Source of the DNA: Pseudomonas lutea
GTDB lineage: Bacteria; Pseudomonadota; Gammaproteobacteria; Pseudomonadales; Pseudomonadaceae
NCBI RefSeq assembly: GCF_000759445.1
Contig: NZ_JRMB01000001.1
Location: forward strand, 1,426,001-1,490,000
Direction: 5' to 3'
Length of the DNA stretch: 64,000 bases
The notes under the pieces are model-generated. The model was not told the origin of the DNA, did not search any database, and was given only the letters and a program-made list of their open reading frames with translations. Both the position numbers and the translations under genes were made by a program. Below, piece after piece: positions 47,536 through 57,240 of the stretch. Numbering within the stretch: the stretch's first letter is position 1; the number at the start of each line of letters is the position of its first letter.

Positions 47536-47868
47536 TCAGTCCCTGTTGCGCTTGAGCAGTAGACTGGCCACCAGACCCAGGCTTGCGGCCACACCCACTG
47601 CTGCCCATGGATGGGCAGTGACGTAGGATTTGGTGCTGTTGACCGCGCGGGTCAGGGTCGGCTGCGCGTTCAGCTCGACGTCCAGAACCGGGCTGGTGCC
47701 CCGCGCCAGGAAATCCTTGAGCCGTTCGTGAGCCTGCGAGGTGCGATCCTCGTTCAAGGCATCACCTGCCGCCAGCAAGGCATTGGTCTCATCAAGAAAA
47801 GTGTTCAACTCGGAACGGGTTTTCTGATAAAGATCGTCACGCAGTTTTTCTGTGATATCGCTTGCCAT
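47536..47868 (-). CDS. DUF883 family (ElaB/YqjD-like) membrane-anchored protein
   Basis: A 110-residue protein: helical N-terminal part, then a C-terminal hydrophobic anchor (AHPWAAVGVAASLGLVASLLL) ending KRNRD. E. coli members associate with stationary-phase ribosomes and the inner membrane. The length and ending fit the family well. Confidence 0.88.
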   Translation of the reverse strand: MASDITEKLRDDLYQKTRSELNTFLDETNALLAAGDALNEDRTSQAHERLKDFLARGTSPVLDVELNAQPTLTRAVNSTKSYVTAHPWAAVGVAASLGLVASLLLKRNRD

Positions 47869-48035
47869 GGTAGATAAAGCCTCCTGGGTGTGAGAAAGGT
47901 TGACTAAAGTGCCAGCCCATTCGTTCCAGTGACTTTGAAATTAGCCTTTCTGCGTTCGTCGCTGGCCTGCAGGCCAATGGACGCGCTACCTGCCAGGGGC
48001 AATCGCTGCCCTCCCGTCCAGTCAAAGGGACCGTT

Positions 48036-48590
48036 ATGCAATTCGTGCCAATCCTTGACCTGCCCGCCGACCGACAAGCCCGGATCCGGCATCTGCGCAA
48101 CCAGCCGCAAGTGCGCAGCTTCATGTACACCGATCATGAGATCAGTGAAGCCGAGCACGCTAATTGGATTAAAAGCCTGAGCGGCAATACGCGCCAGCAG
48201 GTGTTCGTCATCTTGATAGACGACACGCCGGCGGGCGTGGTGTCCCTGAGCGCCATCAGCTCCATCCATCGTACGGCCGACTGGGCCTTTTACCTCGACA
48301 CCGCGCTGCAGGGCAAAGGCCTGGGCAGTCAGGTGGAGTTCTGGATGCTGGATTACGCGTTTGGGTCTGCCGGGCTTGAAAAGCTCAACTGCGAGGTGCT
48401 GGAGATCAACCCGGCAGTGATCAAGCTGCACCAGAAGTTCGGCTTCTCGATTGAAGGTCTGCGCCGGGAGAATATTCTGCGCAACGGCAAGCGCATCGGC
48501 GTGGCGCTACTGGGGATCACTAAAAGCGAGTGGCAGGCACGTAGGCCGGGGCTTTTGCCTGTCGTGGAGCGGCTGGCGGGGCACCGCTAG
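48036..48590 (+). CDS. PseH-like N-acetyltransferase
   Basis: A 184-residue GNAT protein. LRNQPQVRSFMYTDHEIS and QGKGLGSQVEFWMLDYAF, with KLNCEVLEINPAVIKLHQKFGF, match PseH, which N-acetylates an amino sugar on the pseudaminic acid path for flagellin glycosylation. No other pse genes are in the window, so the activity could differ. AAAGGGA precedes the ATG. Confidence 0.8.
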   Translation: MQFVPILDLPADRQARIRHLRNQPQVRSFMYTDHEISEAEHANWIKSLSGNTRQQVFVILIDDTPAGVVSLSAISSIHRTADWAFYLDTALQGKGLGSQVEFWMLDYAFGSAGLEKLNCEVLEINPAVIKLHQKFGFSIEGLRRENILRNGKRIGVALLGITKSEWQARRPGLLPVVERLAGHR

Positions 48591-48630
48591 CGAACGGCTC
48601 TGCAAGCGCGCAGCGATGAAGAGACGCGCC

Positions 48631-48852
48631 TCAAGCAATGTTCAGCAACCGCACGGCAGGACGTTCATCGGCCTTGCAGTAAAGATAGTCGCGCCATTTT
48701 CTGAAAGCGCTCTGCTGGCGGACGAATGCTTCTTCCCAGTGCGCCCCGCCAATATGCTCGACCGGAATAGACATCATCTGTTCGGTCGCCTGGTCCAGTT
48801 CGTTGATCAGGTCAAGTGCGTTGGGAATATCAAAGGTCTGGGGTCTCATCAT
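48631..48852 (-). CDS. Small protein of unknown function, paralogue of 54947-55174
   Basis: A 73-residue protein not recognised. Residues 15-56 align with the protein encoded at 54947 (L-NEL-QAT..MSI....GG..W..A..RQQ.AF..W). A CAGGG site seven bases before the ATG supports translation. No signal or membrane segment. Confidence 0.7.
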   Translation of the reverse strand: MMRPQTFDIPNALDLINELDQATEQMMSIPVEHIGGAHWEEAFVRQQSAFRKWRDYLYCKADERPAVRLLNIA

Positions 48853-48954
48853 GCATCCCTGTTTTTTTGGCTACAGAATTGAGTAGCCAACTCCTTGATA
48901 GTGCATACGTTCCGACGAGTGGCTCATCTGCTTAACACTTCAGTTCGCAAGGTG

Positions 48955-48980
48955 TAAAAAAACCCCACCAGAGGTGGGGT
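48955..48980 (-). terminator. Rho-independent terminator
   Basis: AACCCCACC-AGA-GGTGGGGTT forms a strong stem; on the minus strand six T follow. It lies just after the stop of the small acidic gene at 48999. Confidence 0.9.
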
Positions 48981-48998
48981 TCGCGGCGAACCGTATGA

Positions 48999-49226
48999 TC
49001 AGCTGTTGCCCGGAGATGGCTCCTCAGCCTCATCGACAGGCGGGTTGTCCGGAATTTCCATCTCGTCCAGACCTTTGTTTCGGGCCGCGGTCTGCGCGTC
49101 CTCCGAAGCGCCGGCGTCTTCGCCGGAATCAGTGTCTTCGCTTACATCAGGATAGATCTCTTCTTCGCTGCCCGGCTCTGCGGGGCCTTGATAAGCATTC
49201 TCTGGCCCGTTGTCTTCGATACCCAT
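48999..49226 (-). CDS. Small acidic protein of unknown function
   Basis: A 75-residue, strongly acidic, probably disordered protein (many D, E, P). GGAGGT precedes the ATG at 49226 and a good terminator follows the stop, so it is likely a real monocistronic gene. Not recognised. Confidence 0.72.
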   Translation of the reverse strand: MGIEDNGPENAYQGPAEPGSEEEIYPDVSEDTDSGEDAGASEDAQTAARNKGLDEMEIPDNPPVDEAEEPSPGNS

Positions 49227-49396
49227 TCTGACCTCCAGTACAAGGCGCAGGAAATCTGCGCTTAAAGGACAGAGCAGAACAAAGTGGAATAAGTGCCCGG
49301 CGGGGGATGAATGGCTGTCTACGCCTTTGCTCGGCGGGCTGCTTTCGCCCGCTTTTTCATGAGGATTTGCCAAGCCGAAAGCGGTCGCCAGATGAA

Positions 49397-49423
49397 CAAA
49401 TAGTTAATTGACTATGCCGAAGT
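49397..49423 (+). promoter_or_regulatory. Sigma-28 (FliA) promoter candidate
   Basis: CAAA, then 15 bases, then GCCGAAGT, against the consensus TAAA-N15-GCCGATAA. Spacing is exact, with one mismatch in the -35 and two or three in the -10. It lies about 135 bases before the chemoreceptor ATG at 49558. Confidence 0.5.
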
Positions 49424-49557
49424 GCGACAGCGTGCGGGGATGATGGCCTTTTGCTTTTTTGCCGTTCAACGCGCTCTAAAGGAATCGAAACTACAGCAGA
49501 CAAGATGATGGCTGGAACGGACCCTCAGCACCCATAAACGGAGCTCTGGAGAACTCT

Positions 49558-51183
49558 ATGCCGTTACAGAACCTGAAGATTTCCGCCAGAGCTCTGCTGT
49601 GCTTTGGCCTTATTACCGTCATCCTGCTGGGGCTGGGGGCGTTCGCCTACCTCCAGATCGGTGACATGCGAGCCACCGAGCAGACGCTGGAAACCGATGT
49701 AGTGCCCAGCATTCAAGTGATCGATGACATCCAGATTGCATTGCTGCATACCCGCCTGGAAAGTGTGAGGTTGCTGGCGGTGACGGGGTCAGAGGCAGAA
49801 AACCGAGTGACGGACAGCATCGCAAGGGAGATAAAAACCCTGCAAGAAAAGACCTCCTACTACCGGGAACATTTGGTCACCGACGAGCAGGACAAACAGC
49901 AATTCGAAACCGCCAACGCCCTGATGGACAAATACATCTCGGGTGTCAGGGACATCATTGCGCTTAACACGTCTGATCATGACGGCGCGTTAACCTACGC
50001 CAATACCACCCAGGCACAAACCGCTACCCACTATCAGGCAGAGCTGACCAAGCTGCGCGACCTCAACGCACAGAACGCTGTTAGCGCAGGCGTGCGTGCT
50101 GACGATGTTTACAACCACAGCGTCATTGTTTTGATTACCGTTGTACTGATCGCTGCAGGCCTGACAGTCGGCCTGGCATTTGCGCTCACCCGAAGCATCG
50201 TTAAACCGGTGGAAACCTCTCTGGTGTTCGCTCAACGGATTGCCACCGGAGACCTCTCGGCGGTGCTGGCGGTCTCGGGGCGAGACGAAATATCCGGCTT
50301 GATGACTGCGCTCAACGTGATGGCCGGGAATCTGCGCTCCACGATCATGGAAATATCAGGCGCTGCCGATCAGCTCAGCACTGCCTCCGTCGAGATGACG
50401 TCCATCACCGAAAACGCCGACCGTACCCTGCAAAAGCAAAACAGCGAAATCGAGCAGGCAGCCACAGCGGTCAATGAAATGAGTGCAGCGGTGGAGGAAG
50501 TTGCGCGAAATGCGAACTCCACGTCCGAGGCAGCAAAGTCGTCGAGTACTTCTGCTGAAGACGGCGATGGCAAGGTCATGAACACGGTCAAGGCCATGAC
50601 CAACCTTGCTGATCTGGTGGACGATTCGGCGACTCAGGTGAAAGCACTCGCCAGTCAGGCTGAGGACATCACCAAGGTGCTGGGCGTCATCCGAGCCATC
50701 GCCGAGCAGACCAACCTTCTCGCTCTGAATGCGGCGATCGAGGCCGCACGGGCTGGCGAGCAGGGTCGAGGTTTTGCAGTGGTTGCGGACGAAGTCAGAG
50801 CGCTGGCGCACCGGACTCAGCAATCGACTCAAGAAATAGAGCATATGATCACCAAGGTTCAGTCAGGCTCAACGGCCGCCGTGGGTTCGATGGACCGCAG
50901 CCGGCAAGAGGTCCACAGCACACTGACCTCTGCAAAAGAAGCCGGCGATTCACTTCGCCTGATTACTCATGCCGTTCTGCAGATCAACGAAAGAAACATG
51001 CAGATTGCGACCGCTTCCGAGGAGCAGGCTCATGTGGCCCGTGATGTAGACAGAAACCTCATCAGCATCCGGGACCTGGCCATGCAAAGCACCGAGGGTG
51101 CGCGACAGACCCTCATCGCAAGCAATGAGCTGTCCAACCTGGCCGTCAGGCTCAATGACATGGTCGGTAAATTCCGCATCTAG
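49558..51183 (+). CDS. Methyl-accepting chemotaxis protein with four-helix-bundle sensor
   Basis: A 541-residue transducer. Transmembrane segments at about residues 11-31 and 190-212 flank a 155-residue periplasmic helical bundle of 4HB type ([19 protein letters not shown]). HAMP and the signalling domain with [20 protein letters not shown] follow. Its ligand is unknown. No CheB/CheR-binding pentapeptide is seen at the C-terminus. Confidence 0.9.
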   Translation: MPLQNLKISARALLCFGLITVILLGLGAFAYLQIGDMRATEQTLETDVVPSIQVIDDIQIALLHTRLESVRLLAVTGSEAENRVTDSIAREIKTLQEKTSYYREHLVTDEQDKQQFETANALMDKYISGVRDIIALNTSDHDGALTYANTTQAQTATHYQAELTKLRDLNAQNAVSAGVRADDVYNHSVIVLITVVLIAAGLTVGLAFALTRSIVKPVETSLVFAQRIATGDLSAVLAVSGRDEISGLMTALNVMAGNLRSTIMEISGAADQLSTASVEMTSITENADRTLQKQNSEIEQAATAVNEMSAAVEEVARNANSTSEAAKSSSTSAEDGDGKVMNTVKAMTNLADLVDDSATQVKALASQAEDITKVLGVIRAIAEQTNLLALNAAIEAARAGEQGRGFAVVADEVRALAHRTQQSTQEIEHMITKVQSGSTAAVGSMDRSRQEVHSTLTSAKEAGDSLRLITHAVLQINERNMQIATASEEQAHVARDVDRNLISIRDLAMQSTEGARQTLIASNELSNLAVRLNDMVGKFRI

Positions 51184-51251
51184 CGCTGCGCAGAAAGCTG
51201 TGTATCAAAGCCCCCTGATCGGTCCTCTTGTACGTGATGACACAGCCGCAT

Positions 51252-51279
51252 TAAAGACGATACGGGGGCATGCCGATAT
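51252..51279 (+). promoter_or_regulatory. Sigma-28 (FliA) promoter candidate
   Basis: TAAA, 16 bases, then GCCGATAT, one mismatch from the GCCGATAA consensus with a spacer one base long. It sits about 28 bases before the ATG of the PAS chemoreceptor. Confidence 0.6.
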
Positions 51280-51306
51280 GTTTGGATAACCCAAGTGAGC
51301 CCCGTC

Positions 51307-52641
51307 ATGTTCAACTCCAGATTGAAGTCGCACATCCTGTCTTTAGAACAACGTCTTGCGGCGTTAGAGCACGTAAAGGAAACGCTTGATCGTGAAACAG
51401 TTGCGGTCACCCTGGATCAGGAAGGCAGAATTCTGGAAGCGAATTCACTGTTTGAAACGGAGCTGGGCTATTCCAAAGCCGAACTGAGCGGACGTCTGCT
51501 GCGCGAGCTTAGCCCTGTCGAGCTGGCGGGTGACGTGCATCAGCGGCGTGCGCTGGAAGCCATTGCCAGTGGCAAGCACTTCAGCGGCACCCTGCGGCTG
51601 CGCAGCCGCAGTGATGTGCACGTGTGGTTGCGCGCCATGGTCATGCCATTTGCGGGTGAACACGGACGCGTGGAACGAATTGCGATTTACTCCAGCGTGC
51701 TGACCCGCACCATCGAAGCATCCCGCGAAAAGGAAGCGCTGGTGGGCGCCTTGATGCGCTCTACCGCCGTCATCGAATTTTCACTGGACGGTTTGGTCTT
51801 GGCGGCGAACGACAACTTCCTCAACGGCATGGGGTACAAACTGACCCAGATCCAGGGCAAACATCACAAGATGTTCTGCCCGGAAGATGAGACGCGCTCG
51901 GCGAAGTATGAACAGTTCTGGGAAACCCTCAGGCAGGGTTCGTTCGTGGCGGGCCGTTTCAAGCGCCTGGACAGCATGGGGCGCGAAGTCTGGCTGGAAG
52001 CGTCCTACAACCCGATACTGGATGCCAACGGCACGTTGTACAAGATCGTGAAGTTCGCCACGGTGATCACGGATCAGGTGAACCGCGAGCGGGCAGTCGT
52101 TGAGGCCGCAGACATTGCCCATGGCACGTCCATCCGCACCGAGGCCAGCGCAGCCCAGGGCCATGAGGTCGTCCAGAACACCGTGGCGGTATTGGATCGT
52201 TTGTCGGGCCTGATGGAAGATGCCGCGCAAGGCATCCAGGCGCTGGACGCGCAGAGCCAGATCATCGGCACCATCGTCAAAACCATCAGCAGCATCGCCG
52301 ACCAGACCAATCTACTTGCCCTCAACGCGGCTATCGAAGCCGCGCGGGCGGGCGAACAGGGTCGAGGGTTCGCCGTGGTGGCGGATGAAGTTCGGCAACT
52401 GGCGTCTCGCACGTCAAAAGCCACTGTCGAGATTGTCGAGGTGGTCATGAGAAATCAGGGCCTGGCGTCCAGTTCGGTGAGCGTCATTGCGCAAAGCAAG
52501 GAGCAAGCCGCAGCGGCGCTCTCGTTGGCGAACGAGGCGGATGGGGTGATCACCGAGATTCGCCAAGGCGCCAACAGCATTGTCTCTGCAGTGGGAAAAT
52601 TCACTGATCAGTCGATGGCGTCTGAGAACGACGCTCGTTGA
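51307..52641 (+). CDS. Cytoplasmic PAS-PAS chemoreceptor (BdlA/Aer-like)
   Basis: A 444-residue transducer without membrane segments. Two PAS domains (about 25-140 and 145-265, the second with [17 protein letters not shown]) precede a short signalling domain with [20 protein letters not shown]. This is the architecture of P. aeruginosa BdlA, which links redox or c-di-GMP signals to biofilm dispersal. A GTG four codons earlier is an alternative start. Confidence 0.88.
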   Translation: MFNSRLKSHILSLEQRLAALEHVKETLDRETVAVTLDQEGRILEANSLFETELGYSKAELSGRLLRELSPVELAGDVHQRRALEAIASGKHFSGTLRLRSRSDVHVWLRAMVMPFAGEHGRVERIAIYSSVLTRTIEASREKEALVGALMRSTAVIEFSLDGLVLAANDNFLNGMGYKLTQIQGKHHKMFCPEDETRSAKYEQFWETLRQGSFVAGRFKRLDSMGREVWLEASYNPILDANGTLYKIVKFATVITDQVNRERAVVEAADIAHGTSIRTEASAAQGHEVVQNTVAVLDRLSGLMEDAAQGIQALDAQSQIIGTIVKTISSIADQTNLLALNAAIEAARAGEQGRGFAVVADEVRQLASRTSKATVEIVEVVMRNQGLASSSVSVIAQSKEQAAAALSLANEADGVITEIRQGANSIVSAVGKFTDQSMASENDAR

Positions 52642-52700
52642 TTAAACCCCTGGACGGATGATCCTTCCGCTCCGCCCTCTTGTCTCATTCCAGCTCAAAT

Positions 52701-52720
52701 GCCGCCCCTGGAGGGGCGGC
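52701..52720. terminator. GC-rich hairpin after the PAS chemoreceptor
   Basis: GCCGCCCC-TGGA-GGGGCGGC, a perfect 8-bp stem 60 bases after the stop. No T-run follows, so its terminator role is uncertain. Confidence 0.45.
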
Positions 52721-52805
52721 CCTCCCCCGCAGCCGACGCCAAATGACGCCTTCATGCCTAAGGGTGAAAAGCCCAATGCAAGATCCACGTATTGACCGGG
52801 AACCT

Positions 52806-52892
52806 GTAGGAGCCGGCTTGCTGGCGAAAGCGTTGGGTCAGCTGCGTAGATATCGACTCCGCTCACGGGTTCGCCAGCAAGCCGGCTCCTAC
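52806..52892. repeat. REPIN (GGAGCCGGC family)
   Basis: GTAGGAGCCGGCTTGCTGGC is mirrored by GCCAGCAAGCCGGCTCCTAC with a 47-base interior. Confidence 0.88.
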
Positions 52893-52937
52893 GGTCGTGT
52901 GTCGCGGCCAATGTCGTGGCAATTCGTTACAAATTAA

Positions 52938-52947
52938 GTCGTACGAC
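52938..52947. promoter_or_regulatory. Palindrome GTCGTACGAC before the Nramp-like gene
   Basis: A perfect 10-base palindrome in an AT-rich stretch, 60 bases before the ATG. The core GTCGTACGAC is like operators of FadR-subfamily GntR regulators. No GntR gene is nearby. Confidence 0.45.
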
Positions 52948-53006
52948 GTCATATGTATTGTGATCGACTGTGCTCCTTCCTAAAAATATAACAATGGAGA
53001 TTCCTG

Positions 53007-54308
53007 ATGCCGAGCACTCCCTCCGCTGAAGCACAGGCTGCAACGTCCTCGCAAAGCCGCATCGTCAAGCTGTTCAAGCTTCTCGGTCCCGGAATCATCG
53101 CCGTCCTTGCCTGGCTGGGCGCGGGTGACTTGATTACCTCTTCCGTCGCAGGTGCGAACTACGGCTACGCCATGATGTGGGTGCTGGCCGTCTCGCTGCT
53201 GCTCCGCTACCTGATCGTCAACATCATTGCCCGCTTCCAGCTCTGCAATAACCAGGGCATGACCATCCTTCAGGGCTACGCCCAGTTGAACCCTTTTTTC
53301 GGCTGGTTCCTGCTGGTGTACGCCTTGCTGATGGGGCACCTGATGAATGCCTACATGATCAAGGGCGCCGGCGAAGCCCTGGCCATGCTGTTGAAGATTG
53401 ATTACCCGCTGCTGTGCTCCGTGGCCGTCGTGCTGGCGGTATGGATGCTGGTAGGCCGTAATATCTATTCGTTGATCGAAGGCGTGATGAAGGCCCTGCT
53501 GGCTGTGATGACGCTGGCATTCCTGGCCCTCGCGGTGATGTCCGGTCCGGACGTGACAGGCATCATCAAGGGCACCATTGGTTTCAGCATTCCACCCGAC
53601 GAAGGCGTCCACGGCGCTCTGCTGGTGGCGGTCTCGGTCATCGGCGCCGTGGCTGGCTCAGTCGCCAACTTCGTACATCCCTACGTCATGCGCCAGAAGG
53701 GCTGGGTCGGACCGGAGCACAAGCGCGTGCAGCGCAATGACCTGCTGTTCGCCGTGTTCGTCGGCATCATCATCAACCTGGCGATCTGGATCGTCGGCGC
53801 CGAGATCCTGCGACCCAACGGCATTGAAGTGAACACGCTGGCTGACTTGGGCAAAGCCCTGGAAATGTTCTTCGGTTCGATCGGCTGGTATGTGTTTTTC
53901 GTCGGCGTGTTCGCCACCCTGTTCGCCAGTATCGCGGGCAAGACCACTGCCTTCCCAATGCTGATCACCGACGCCTTCCAGCACGTCAGCCCCGGCCGCC
54001 GCGAACGTTACGGTAAAGAATTCCACCGCGACCCGATGCACAAGTGGTTCATGTTGTTCATCCTCGTCACCCCTCTGGTCTGGTCGCTGCCAGGCATGCC
54101 TGACTTTGTCACGCTGACCATCGGCGTCAACGCCCTGAATATCATCGGCCTGCCGGTGATTTCCCTGGGGTTGTTGATCATGTCCAATCAGAAGTCGTTG
54201 CTGGATAAGCAGTACCGCAACAACATCCTGGAGAACATCGCGCTGGTATTTGCGACCGGGCTTGCGCTGTGGGTCGCTTTCCAGCTGGGTGTGGATTTGT
54301 TTACCTGA
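53007..54308 (+). CDS. Nramp-family transporter (divergent)
   Basis: A 433-residue protein with about eleven hydrophobic segments and the Nramp start GPGIIAVLAWLGAGDLITSS. Canonical members have DPGN in the first helix and a metal-binding Met (MPH) in the sixth; here the first reads GAGDLIT and the region near helix six reads NFVHPYVMR. It therefore belongs to a divergent branch whose substrate (Mn2+, Mg2+ or other) cannot be assumed. ATGGAG lies before the ATG. A UUCG hairpin follows the stop. Confidence 0.83.
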   Translation: MPSTPSAEAQAATSSQSRIVKLFKLLGPGIIAVLAWLGAGDLITSSVAGANYGYAMMWVLAVSLLLRYLIVNIIARFQLCNNQGMTILQGYAQLNPFFGWFLLVYALLMGHLMNAYMIKGAGEALAMLLKIDYPLLCSVAVVLAVWMLVGRNIYSLIEGVMKALLAVMTLAFLALAVMSGPDVTGIIKGTIGFSIPPDEGVHGALLVAVSVIGAVAGSVANFVHPYVMRQKGWVGPEHKRVQRNDLLFAVFVGIIINLAIWIVGAEILRPNGIEVNTLADLGKALEMFFGSIGWYVFFVGVFATLFASIAGKTTAFPMLITDAFQHVSPGRRERYGKEFHRDPMHKWFMLFILVTPLVWSLPGMPDFVTLTIGVNALNIIGLPVISLGLLIMSNQKSLLDKQYRNNILENIALVFATGLALWVAFQLGVDLFT

Positions 54309-54323
54309 TTTGTGGCTGGTGCT

Positions 54324-54341
54324 CGGAGCGTTCGCGCTCCG
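54324..54341 (+). terminator. UUCG tetraloop hairpin after the Nramp-like gene
   Basis: CGGAGCG-TTCG-CGCTCCG, a 7-bp stem 16 bases after the stop, without a clear T-run. The remaining bases up to 54631 show no gene I can support. Confidence 0.5.
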
Positions 54342-54631
54342 GACATCTTCGACACGGCCAATCGGTCGCGACGACGAACGCTCACCACCGAGGCGGCGCC
54401 GTCGTGGCCTGCGACTCAGGCACTTCGGCTGCTTGCCTCTATCTGACGCTTCGCATCGGCTCCACGCTCGGGTCGTGCGAAGAAATCGGTGATGGAAAGG
54501 CCGGCGTGACCGCGAAAATTATCACCTCAAGTTTCCTGCAAGTTGCCGATATACATTAAACAGGATAGCGATTTAACACCCCCACCCCGTCAGGCCAGGA
54601 CGCCTGCTTCAATAGCGTCTCTGGAGTCTTG

Positions 54632-54859
54632 ATGTCAATTTTAAGCTTGAAAGATATGCGCTTGGATCTTGAACAGTCCGCTGCGTATTTTGAATCTCTG
54701 TCACAGATCTTCGACGGCCACGCCACGTACTTGAAAGCTCAAAGCACCGAGTGCGGAAACGAGGACCTTAAGCTTCTTGAAAGCCACGCTGGCAATCTTG
54801 CGAAGTCGATGACCTACATCAAATCCGCTGCGTTACGAATCGCCAAAGGCGCGAGATAA
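54632..54859 (+). CDS. Small helical protein of unknown function
   Basis: A 75-residue protein (MSILSLKDMRLDLEQSAAYF..) with mostly helical, mixed-charge sequence and a basic end (RIAKGAR). CTGGAG precedes the ATG. Not recognised; no membrane segment. Confidence 0.6.
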   Translation: MSILSLKDMRLDLEQSAAYFESLSQIFDGHATYLKAQSTECGNEDLKLLESHAGNLAKSMTYIKSAALRIAKGAR

Positions 54860-54946
54860 CGGCGGGAGTGTCGGTTTGATAATCCTTTGAAGCGCGGCGC
54901 TGGCTGCCGCGGTTAGCATGTAAGCAGCGGCTTCGTCAGGGTCGCC

Positions 54947-55174
54947 TCAGCCTGCCATCGCCTTCGACCTGGTCTGGAAGACTGGATCTTTACGGATGAA
55001 ACGAAGCCAGGTGCCAAAAGCCGCCTGTTGACGACGATGCGCGATCTGCCACTGCTCCCCCCCGAAAGACGCCTTGTCAATCGACATCAGCTCTGCTGTG
55101 GCCTGGTTGAGCTCATTCAGCAGGTACTCGCTGTTCTCCGAGTTTATATCTGCGACACGCATATTCTTGCTCAT
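54947..55174 (-). CDS. Small protein of unknown function, paralogue of 48631-48852
   Basis: A 75-residue protein with LLNELNQATAELMSI and GGEQWQIAHRRQQAAFGTW, clearly related to the gene at 48631. The ATG at 55174 has a weak ribosome site; one four codons later (55162) is possible. The paralogue lies in the core region and this one at the edge of the integration region. Confidence 0.65.
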   Translation of the reverse strand: MSKNMRVADINSENSEYLLNELNQATAELMSIDKASFGGEQWQIAHRRQQAAFGTWLRFIRKDPVFQTRSKAMAG

Positions 55175-55392
55175 GGCGATGGGATAGCTAGGACCGCTGC
55201 ATAGGCCCTTCATTGCAAATCGCCATGACGTCCTGACGAACGGTAGCCGCTTGACGTCAATCGAGAGCGAACCCTCGTATCTCGCGGGACGTAATCGTTC
55301 ATACCGTGAAAGCGGCCCCTCATGGCGATGAACTTGAGTTAGGCCATGCAACATGATCGAATAGCTGCTGGCCTTTCGCCATGGAGGATTCA

Positions 55393-55821
55393 ATGAAGCA
55401 GTACCGCGGGCTCATCCTTTTCATCGCAACAATGGTTTCACTCTTCGTGCTGGTCCAGGTCTGGCATCTCAAATCAGCTCCAGAGGAGCAAAAGCTGGAA
55501 CGGGAACGCACGTTTCAGGCGATGGCGATCTTCATGAACGTAAACCCGCCGCAGATGCCGGACGACTCGGTCCGCCTTGGGCGTGTCACTTATGACGCTG
55601 GAGTGCTTCATATCCCCTACACACTGACGGAAGTGACCAAGAGCGAAATCGACGTTGCGGCGTTTAAAGCTGATAGAAAACCACCTTTGGTCACTGCCAG
55701 TTGTGATGAGAAGGGATTAGGGCAGTTTGTGAAGATGGGCCTGGTCGTTAACTACACTTTCAGCGATTCGAGTGACGCTTTGATAGACGACGTCAAGGTC
55801 GGAAAGTCCGACTGTGAATGA
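55393..55821 (+). CDS. Membrane-anchored protein of unknown function
   Basis: A 142-residue protein: N-terminal hydrophobic anchor (residues 6-24), then a soluble domain with two Cys near the C-terminus (TASCDEKG and GKSDCE) that could form a disulfide outside the cytoplasm. TGGAGGA precedes the ATG at 55393. A terminator follows the stop. Not recognised. Confidence 0.7.
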   Translation: MKQYRGLILFIATMVSLFVLVQVWHLKSAPEEQKLERERTFQAMAIFMNVNPPQMPDDSVRLGRVTYDAGVLHIPYTLTEVTKSEIDVAAFKADRKPPLVTASCDEKGLGQFVKMGLVVNYTFSDSSDALIDDVKVGKSDCE

Positions 55822-55836
55822 TTTCTAGCTGTTGAC

Positions 55837-55864
55837 GAGCCCGCTGCCGCTGCGGGCTCTTTAT
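55837..55864 (+). terminator. Rho-independent terminator
   Basis: GAGCCCGC and GCGGGCTC form an 8-bp stem with a 7-base loop, followed by TTT. It lies 16 bases after the stop of the preceding gene. Confidence 0.8.
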
Positions 55865-56033
55865 GCGTCTGAATCGTTGAAGCGCCTGGCTTATGGGGCT
55901 GGCGCCATCCACGGCAATCCAGGCTCCAGTGGGACATGATGCGGTAATGCTGCCTTGGCGCGCGTAGCCCTAACCCCATCATCCCGTGAGCAGTGACAGG
56001 GGTTCATGCAACTGTAATCAGGGAAGAAACCCT

Positions 56034-56834
56034 TTGAAGTTCCGTTTTTCAATTCTGCTTTTCAGCATCACTTTGTGCGTTGAGGCAGAGGCTGCACCAA
56101 CCCCCGAAAACCAAGCTGTCTTTGAGCACGCGATGCTTTTAGGTAATTCCATACAGGAGCGGATTGGTCAGCTGATTGTAAAAGAACAGGAAGGCAAAAT
56201 TGACAAGTTCACAATGAGCCAATCCATTCAGGAAGCAACGAAAGGTACAGAGGAGGTTGAGGCGGAACTGCGCAAAGCTAGCGCAGGAGGACATGGTGTT
56301 GCGACTTATGTATTGGCGAACATGCAGGACGGGCGTGCGGCAACATTTTTAGGTGACTCTAAGGAGAGGCATGCTGAGGCCTGCTCGACGTACCAGCACG
56401 CCCTGGATCAGGGCTTGATTGCCGCGGCGGTGATAGTGCTTCGCAACTGTGACGAAGCGTTTTTGCGATTCCAGTTGGATGATCCCGAGCTCCTGCGCAA
56501 GCATAGCCAGTTGGTCAACGCTTTAGAGCAGCCAGATTTGTATTCTGACTATTATCCGCTGCCAGCGAGAGGCTCGTACTGTTTCCAGGATTTAGGGGTG
56601 CCTCAAGTCAATCCAAAACAGCCGTTGGCTACCGTGAGAGACGCCTTGCAACCCGTTTCATTGAGCCTTGAACAGTTCCGCGGCGACGGTTATTACTTGT
56701 TAGCACTTCAGGGCGATATCGCGAGCCCCAAGGTTCGGGCCTTTTTCAAGCAGGTCCAGATGCTAGCACCCGATTGTCTAGATCCCTTCAATCTCCAGGC
56801 GCTGTCAAAAGATATGGAAAGTAAAAGCCCCTGA
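56034..56834 (+). CDS. Exported protein of unknown function
   Basis: A 266-residue frame. A TTG start at 56034 with AGGGAAG upstream gives a clean signal peptide (KFRFSILLFSITLCVEAEAA); a GTG at 55986 gives a less likely start. The mature part is helical with scattered Cys (ACSTYQ, RNCDE, YCFQD, DCLDP), which recalls Sel1-like or small periplasmic proteins, but I recognise no domain. The bases are less GC-rich than core genes. Confidence 0.62.
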   Translation: MKFRFSILLFSITLCVEAEAAPTPENQAVFEHAMLLGNSIQERIGQLIVKEQEGKIDKFTMSQSIQEATKGTEEVEAELRKASAGGHGVATYVLANMQDGRAATFLGDSKERHAEACSTYQHALDQGLIAAAVIVLRNCDEAFLRFQLDDPELLRKHSQLVNALEQPDLYSDYYPLPARGSYCFQDLGVPQVNPKQPLATVRDALQPVSLSLEQFRGDGYYLLALQGDIASPKVRAFFKQVQMLAPDCLDPFNLQALSKDMESKSP

Positions 56835-56869
56835 CGTTCGCCGTCTTCTGAGTGTGGCTGATTGCAGCG

Positions 56870-57093
56870 GAGCGTTCCGGTCGTCTTCCCGGCGCCTCGG
56901 TATGGAGGAAAACAGGGGCGCACGCAGCCGAACCTCTGGCGGGAGAAAACTTTGCTCCGCTCACTCGAGACACTCCCATCAGCGTGCACGATTTGAAGGC
57001 CACGTTTGGCGTGCCGCTTGTGCGGGTCTCAGTGAGGAAGCCCGGAAAGCAATGCTCGGGCAGATGAGCGGCAGCGTCAACTCCACCACTTAA
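56870..57093 (+). pseudogene. Tyrosine recombinase (phage integrase) C-terminal relic
   Basis: In one frame SVHDLKATFG (from 56981), then after a single-base shift CAGLSEEARKAMLGQMSGSV, ending at 57093. Joined, these match the HxLRH..G..RLR.AGV..E.RKALLGH signature of phage integrases. Upstream a third frame shows VVFPAPRYGGKQG, like the preceding VFP..GK segment. Two or more frameshifts and loss of the N-terminus make it dead. Confidence 0.72.
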
Positions 57094-57240
57094 AGCCTGG
57101 CTTTGAAGCTGATAGAAACTGCAAGCATGGTCGGCGATCGATCTACCTAGACTGGCCCTAACAATATTCAAGGCGACACCGGCATGAGATCCGAGACGTC
57201 CTTGACGATATTTCTAAGCTGTTGATTTCAGGAGCGCAGC

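Noticed and set aside
54309..54631. 80-96 codon frames after the Nramp-like gene
   Set aside because: No ribosome sites and low-complexity Arg/Ser content; only a hairpin is supported.
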